Positions 61,230 to 64,000 of a stretch of 64,000 bases of DNA are shown here, one piece after another (the stretch's first letter is position 1; each line of letters begins with the position of its first letter). The stretch comes from CAZPXZ01 sp965221505 (lineage in GTDB: Bacteria; Pseudomonadota; Alphaproteobacteria; Rhodobacterales; CAZPXZ01). Location of the stretch: the NCBI GenBank assembly GCA_965221505.1, contig CBDCSI010000001.1:1798001-1862000 (forward strand), written 5' to 3'. Position numbers and translations under genes: made by a program. The notes below the pieces were generated by a model. It did no database searches, was not told the origin of the DNA, and saw only the letters and a program-made list of their open reading frames with translations.

Positions 61230-64000
61230 ATGACCGAAACGGCCTCCCAATCTGCCCATACCGGAGTAGGCGGCACCCGCTTCCTGCGTACCGCAGCTCG
61301 GCGGTCGGCCGAAGCGCCGGCCCGCCCGACAACGAGACTGTTGCCGATCGTCGGCGGCGTGATCCTTTTCGCCGGATATGCGGGCTCCGCGCCGGCCCGC
61401 GACGTATACTTCTATTTTCATAACGACGGGTCCGACGGCAGGATTCACGCCTACGGAGACCTGGACCTGACCGGCCATAACTACAAGGGGACGCACTCGA
61501 TCGCTTCGGACCAGAAATACATTTATATGGTGTACACCGGCGACAACCTTTCCCTTATCGACAAGGGTACCGATCCGTCCGTCGACGACTATGACGGCAT
61601 TGGCATATCGGTGAGCGGAGGCGGCTCGTACAGAGGCGCCAAGTCCAAAGCCGTCACGGCTCATTCCTACGCGTCGGACTTTTACTTCGAGATCGATACG
61701 GAAGGCGTGATCAAGGTGGAGGCAAAGAGCAAGTCCGGACGAGAGTACAGTTTCGCCGGCGGGACGGCGTCCTTCGACGGGTCCCTGTCGACTCGCCTCG
61801 GCGACGACAACTTCCGCTTCGAGTATTCCTTCACGACGAACGGCGAGGCGCAGCGGGTCATTTTCACGACAACGAGGCCTGCGTTGAAGCCGAGGAAGTC
61901 CACCGGGTTCCGGGCAACCGCAGACGCTGCGAACGTCAGCATGGCATGGGACAGATCGACGAGCCACATACCGATCAGCAGCTACGAGTATCGCCACAAG
62001 AAGGCGACCGACGACGGCTGGCCCACTCAATGGAAGACTGCGGCAAACACGGGAAAAAACGCGGACAGTCACGAGGTCGCCTTGTCGGCTCTCGGTTTGG
62101 AGGCGGGTCTGATTTACGATTTTCAGATCCGGGCGAGGAACGGCGAGGGCGCCGGCGCGGAGTCTGGCTCGGCCGCGGTGTGGGTGCCGCTGGCTGCGCC
62201 GACCGGCGTGACGACGGTCGCCGGCGACGGGGAGGTGACGCTGAACTGGTCGGACCCGTCGAATAGCGAGATTTCGCTGTATCAATACCGGTTCGACGGA
62301 AACGACGACGGGGATTTCGAAGATACCGGAGACCGGGACTGGACTGACATTCCGGGCAGCGCTGCCGGCACCGCCAGCTACAAGGTGACGGGGTTGACCA
62401 ACGACAGCCGGTACGGGTTTCAGGTTCGGGCGGTGATCGCGCCGTCCGGCGGCGACAGACGTTTCGGAAGCGCCTCCGCTACCGTGAAGCAAACGCCCCA
62501 TGTCGGGCCCGGAAAGCCGGGGGGGTTCGAGCTGAATCCGGGGGCCGGCCAGGTCACGCTGCGCTGGGACGACCAGTCGGACGATTCCGTCCACAGCGGC
62601 ATTGGCAAATGGCAGTTTCGCGAAGGGGTCGACAGCAACGACGACACGATCGCTTGGACCGCCTGGACCGATATCCCGATTCCCTCCGGCGCATCCGCAA
62701 GGGACATGACGTCCTACGTTCGCACCGGCCGCACGAACGACACGCGCTACAGCTACGTGCTTCGCGCCGTCAGCGCCGCCGGTTCGGCCGGCGCTGCCGC
62801 CGGGCCGCTGTCCGCGACGCCTGAAGCCGTGCCGGCAACCGTATCCCTCACCTCGGCAGAGCCGGGAGCCGCGTCCGTGACGCTGACTTGGGTCGACCCG
62901 GAAAACCCCGCGATCGACCGCTTCGAATACAGGCATCAGCGGGGCAGCGATCCCTACGGCGACTGGATTCCGATCCCGGGGAGCGACCACGAGACCACAT
63001 CGTACACCGTGACGGGGCTCGAGAACGGCCAGGAATACAGGTTCCAGATTCAGGCCAGGACGGCGGGCGGCGCCCCGGGTCGCGGATACAACAGTCTGAC
63101 AGCAACGCCGAACCTGGTGCCGCCCCAGCCTGTGATCGTCGGCGCCGTTCCGAAGGACCGATCGGCCGAGATCACTGTCAGTGCGCCGCCGTACGACGAA
63201 ATCACCTCGTGGCAAGCCCGGCACAAGATCAAGGGCGACGACGGATTCGGTTCGTTCGGATCCTGGGCGTCCGCTACCGAAGCCGCGGATCCCGAGAACG
63301 CCGCCAACAGGATCCTTACGGTCGCGAGCCTCGCCAACGGCGAGACCTATATCGTTCAGGTGCGCGCGTGGAACGGCGCCGTCGTGGGACCGGCGTCGAC
63401 CGAATCGCCGGAAGTGATGCCGCACGAGAGGCCCGATACGCCGTCGCTCTCGACGGTGGCCGGCGACGGGCGGGTTTACCTCCACTGGACCAAGCCCAGG
63501 AATGTCGACGTCTCGTATCTCTCCCGGTACGAGTACCGGCAGAGAGCGGACGACGACGACAACTGGGGCGACTGGAGCCCGATTCCGGTCGAACCCTCGA
63601 CCGTCGGGGAATACCGGGTGACCGGTCTGGAGAACGATACGACCTACCAGTTCCAGATTCGCGCGGTGACGGCGGGCTTCGAAGGGCGGGCGTCCGACGC
63701 GGCAAGCGGTACTCCCGGTCGCGCTCCCGCCACGCCCGCGTTGGGCGACCTGCAGCCTGGTTCCCAACGGGTCACGTTGGTATGGAGCTATACGGCGAAC
63801 GACGTCACGGTCGCCCGTTGGCAATACCGGCAGCGGGAAGGGAACTCCGTCTGGGGCTACTGGACCGGCATGACGGGCAGCGACGCGAACGCCCGGGACC
63901 ATACCGTTGCCGGACTCGAGAACGGCAAGACGTACGAATTCAGGATTCGCGCCGTGTCGGTCGCCGACGTGGTAGGCGACCAAAGCGAAGCCAAGGCCGC
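61230..64000 (+). CDS. Secreted fibronectin type III repeat protein, N-terminal part
   Basis: At least 923 residues; the frame is open to the window end, so it is partial. ATG 61230 is chosen (GAGGG nearby); an in-frame ATG at 61176 is possible. A hydrophobic stretch at about 37-52 ends at SAPAR, a late signal peptide. Residues about 58-215 form an unrecognised beta-rich, Asp/Gly/Tyr-rich domain. At least seven FN3 domains follow from about 220, with repeats such as YEYRHK/YQYR, DWxPIPG and VTGLENGxxYxFQIRA. Suggests a cell-surface or released adhesin or enzyme. No enzyme domain is seen within the window. Confidence 0.88.
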   Translation, partial: MTETASQSAHTGVGGTRFLRTAARRSAEAPARPTTRLLPIVGGVILFAGYAGSAPARDVYFYFHNDGSDGRIHAYGDLDLTGHNYKGTHSIASDQKYIYMVYTGDNLSLIDKGTDPSVDDYDGIGISVSGGGSYRGAKSKAVTAHSYASDFYFEIDTEGVIKVEAKSKSGREYSFAGGTASFDGSLSTRLGDDNFRFEYSFTTNGEAQRVIFTTTRPALKPRKSTGFRATADAANVSMAWDRSTSHIPISSYEYRHKKATDDGWPTQWKTAANTGKNADSHEVALSALGLEAGLIYDFQIRARNGEGAGAESGSAAVWVPLAAPTGVTTVAGDGEVTLNWSDPSNSEISLYQYRFDGNDDGDFEDTGDRDWTDIPGSAAGTASYKVTGLTNDSRYGFQVRAVIAPSGGDRRFGSASATVKQTPHVGPGKPGGFELNPGAGQVTLRWDDQSDDSVHSGIGKWQFREGVDSNDDTIAWTAWTDIPIPSGASARDMTSYVRTGRTNDTRYSYVLRAVSAAGSAGAAAGPLSATPEAVPATVSLTSAEPGAASVTLTWVDPENPAIDRFEYRHQRGSDPYGDWIPIPGSDHETTSYTVTGLENGQEYRFQIQARTAGGAPGRGYNSLTATPNLVPPQPVIVGAVPKDRSAEITVSAPPYDEITSWQARHKIKGDDGFGSFGSWASATEAADPENAANRILTVASLANGETYIVQVRAWNGAVVGPASTESPEVMPHERPDTPSLSTVAGDGRVYLHWTKPRNVDVSYLSRYEYRQRADDDDNWGDWSPIPVEPSTVGEYRVTGLENDTTYQFQIRAVTAGFEGRASDAASGTPGRAPATPALGDLQPGSQRVTLVWSYTANDVTVARWQYRQREGNSVWGYWTGMTGSDANARDHTVAGLENGKTYEFRIRAVSVADVVGDQSEAKA

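Noticed and set aside
61179..63983. A 934-codon open frame on the minus strand opposite the FN3 gene
   Set aside because: The plus strand is a clean, repeat-patterned FN3 protein. The opposite frame is Arg/Val/Gly-rich without motifs and is a by-product of high GC content.

Overview
The window reads as a high-GC chromosomal segment from an alphaproteobacterium. The evidence is gene content and order: a suf cluster with Yip1-type membrane genes inserted; HTH protein, ispG, prfA, prmC and DUF4167; lptF, lptG, lptD, surA, pdxA and rsmA beside pepA; an OlsB/OlsA ornithine-lipid pair; DUF3553; and a corrinoid-activation/methyl-THF cluster with the small PF13769 protein. I cannot name the family or genus from sequence alone. 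No rRNA, CRISPR array, insertion sequence or phage module was seen. Two tRNA genes are present, Ile2(CAU) and Asp(GUC).

Layout. 1-2.7 kb: end of a SUF Fe-S assembly operon (sufD tail, two membrane proteins, sufS). 2.7-5.5 kb: a penicillin-acylase family hydrolase on the minus strand. 6.0-11.4 kb: a plus-strand housekeeping run (hydroxyacid dehydrogenase, RodZ-like HTH protein, ispG, prfA, prmC, DUF4167). 11.4-19.3 kb: minus-strand outer-membrane assembly operon lptF-lptG-lptD-surA-pdxA-rsmA, divergent from pepA and ndk. 21.5-23.2 kb: purM-purN. 23.7-27.8 kb: one-carbon/corrinoid cluster on the minus strand. 28.0-32.6 kb: rlmE, a degenerate SDR, gmk, gamma-carbonic anhydrase, DUF3553, olsB and olsA. 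32.7-36.2 kb: ssb-mnmA-fbaB-ppk2 on the minus strand, divergent from uvrA. 39.5-45.7 kb: a gene-poor accessory island with an AAA/DUF4143 ATPase and two tandem secreted 12-cysteine paralogues carried on a roughly 1.8 kb duplication. 46.0-59.3 kb: a minus-strand, operon-like block under a divergent LacI regulator. 59.3-60.3 kb: an EamA transporter. 61.2-64.0 kb: the start of a large secreted fibronectin-III repeat protein that runs off the window.

The most interesting unit is the 46-59 kb block. It combines a beta-hydroxyacid dehydrogenase, a complete branched-chain-type ABC importer, a glutathione-transferase-like protein, a DddP-like M24 protein with a substituted metal-ligand position, and a 2-oxoacid dehydrogenase complex whose E2 is split into an apparently inactive lipoyl-bearing chain and an active chain without a lipoyl domain. 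Three LacI-type palindromes and a candidate promoter lie in the divergent intergenic region. I infer an inducible import-and-degrade pathway for an unidentified small organic substrate. Other notable points are an SDR lacking the catalytic Tyr and Lys, a seven-codon leader overlapping the DUF4167 start, and a long inverted repeat overlapping the start codon of the island ATPase.
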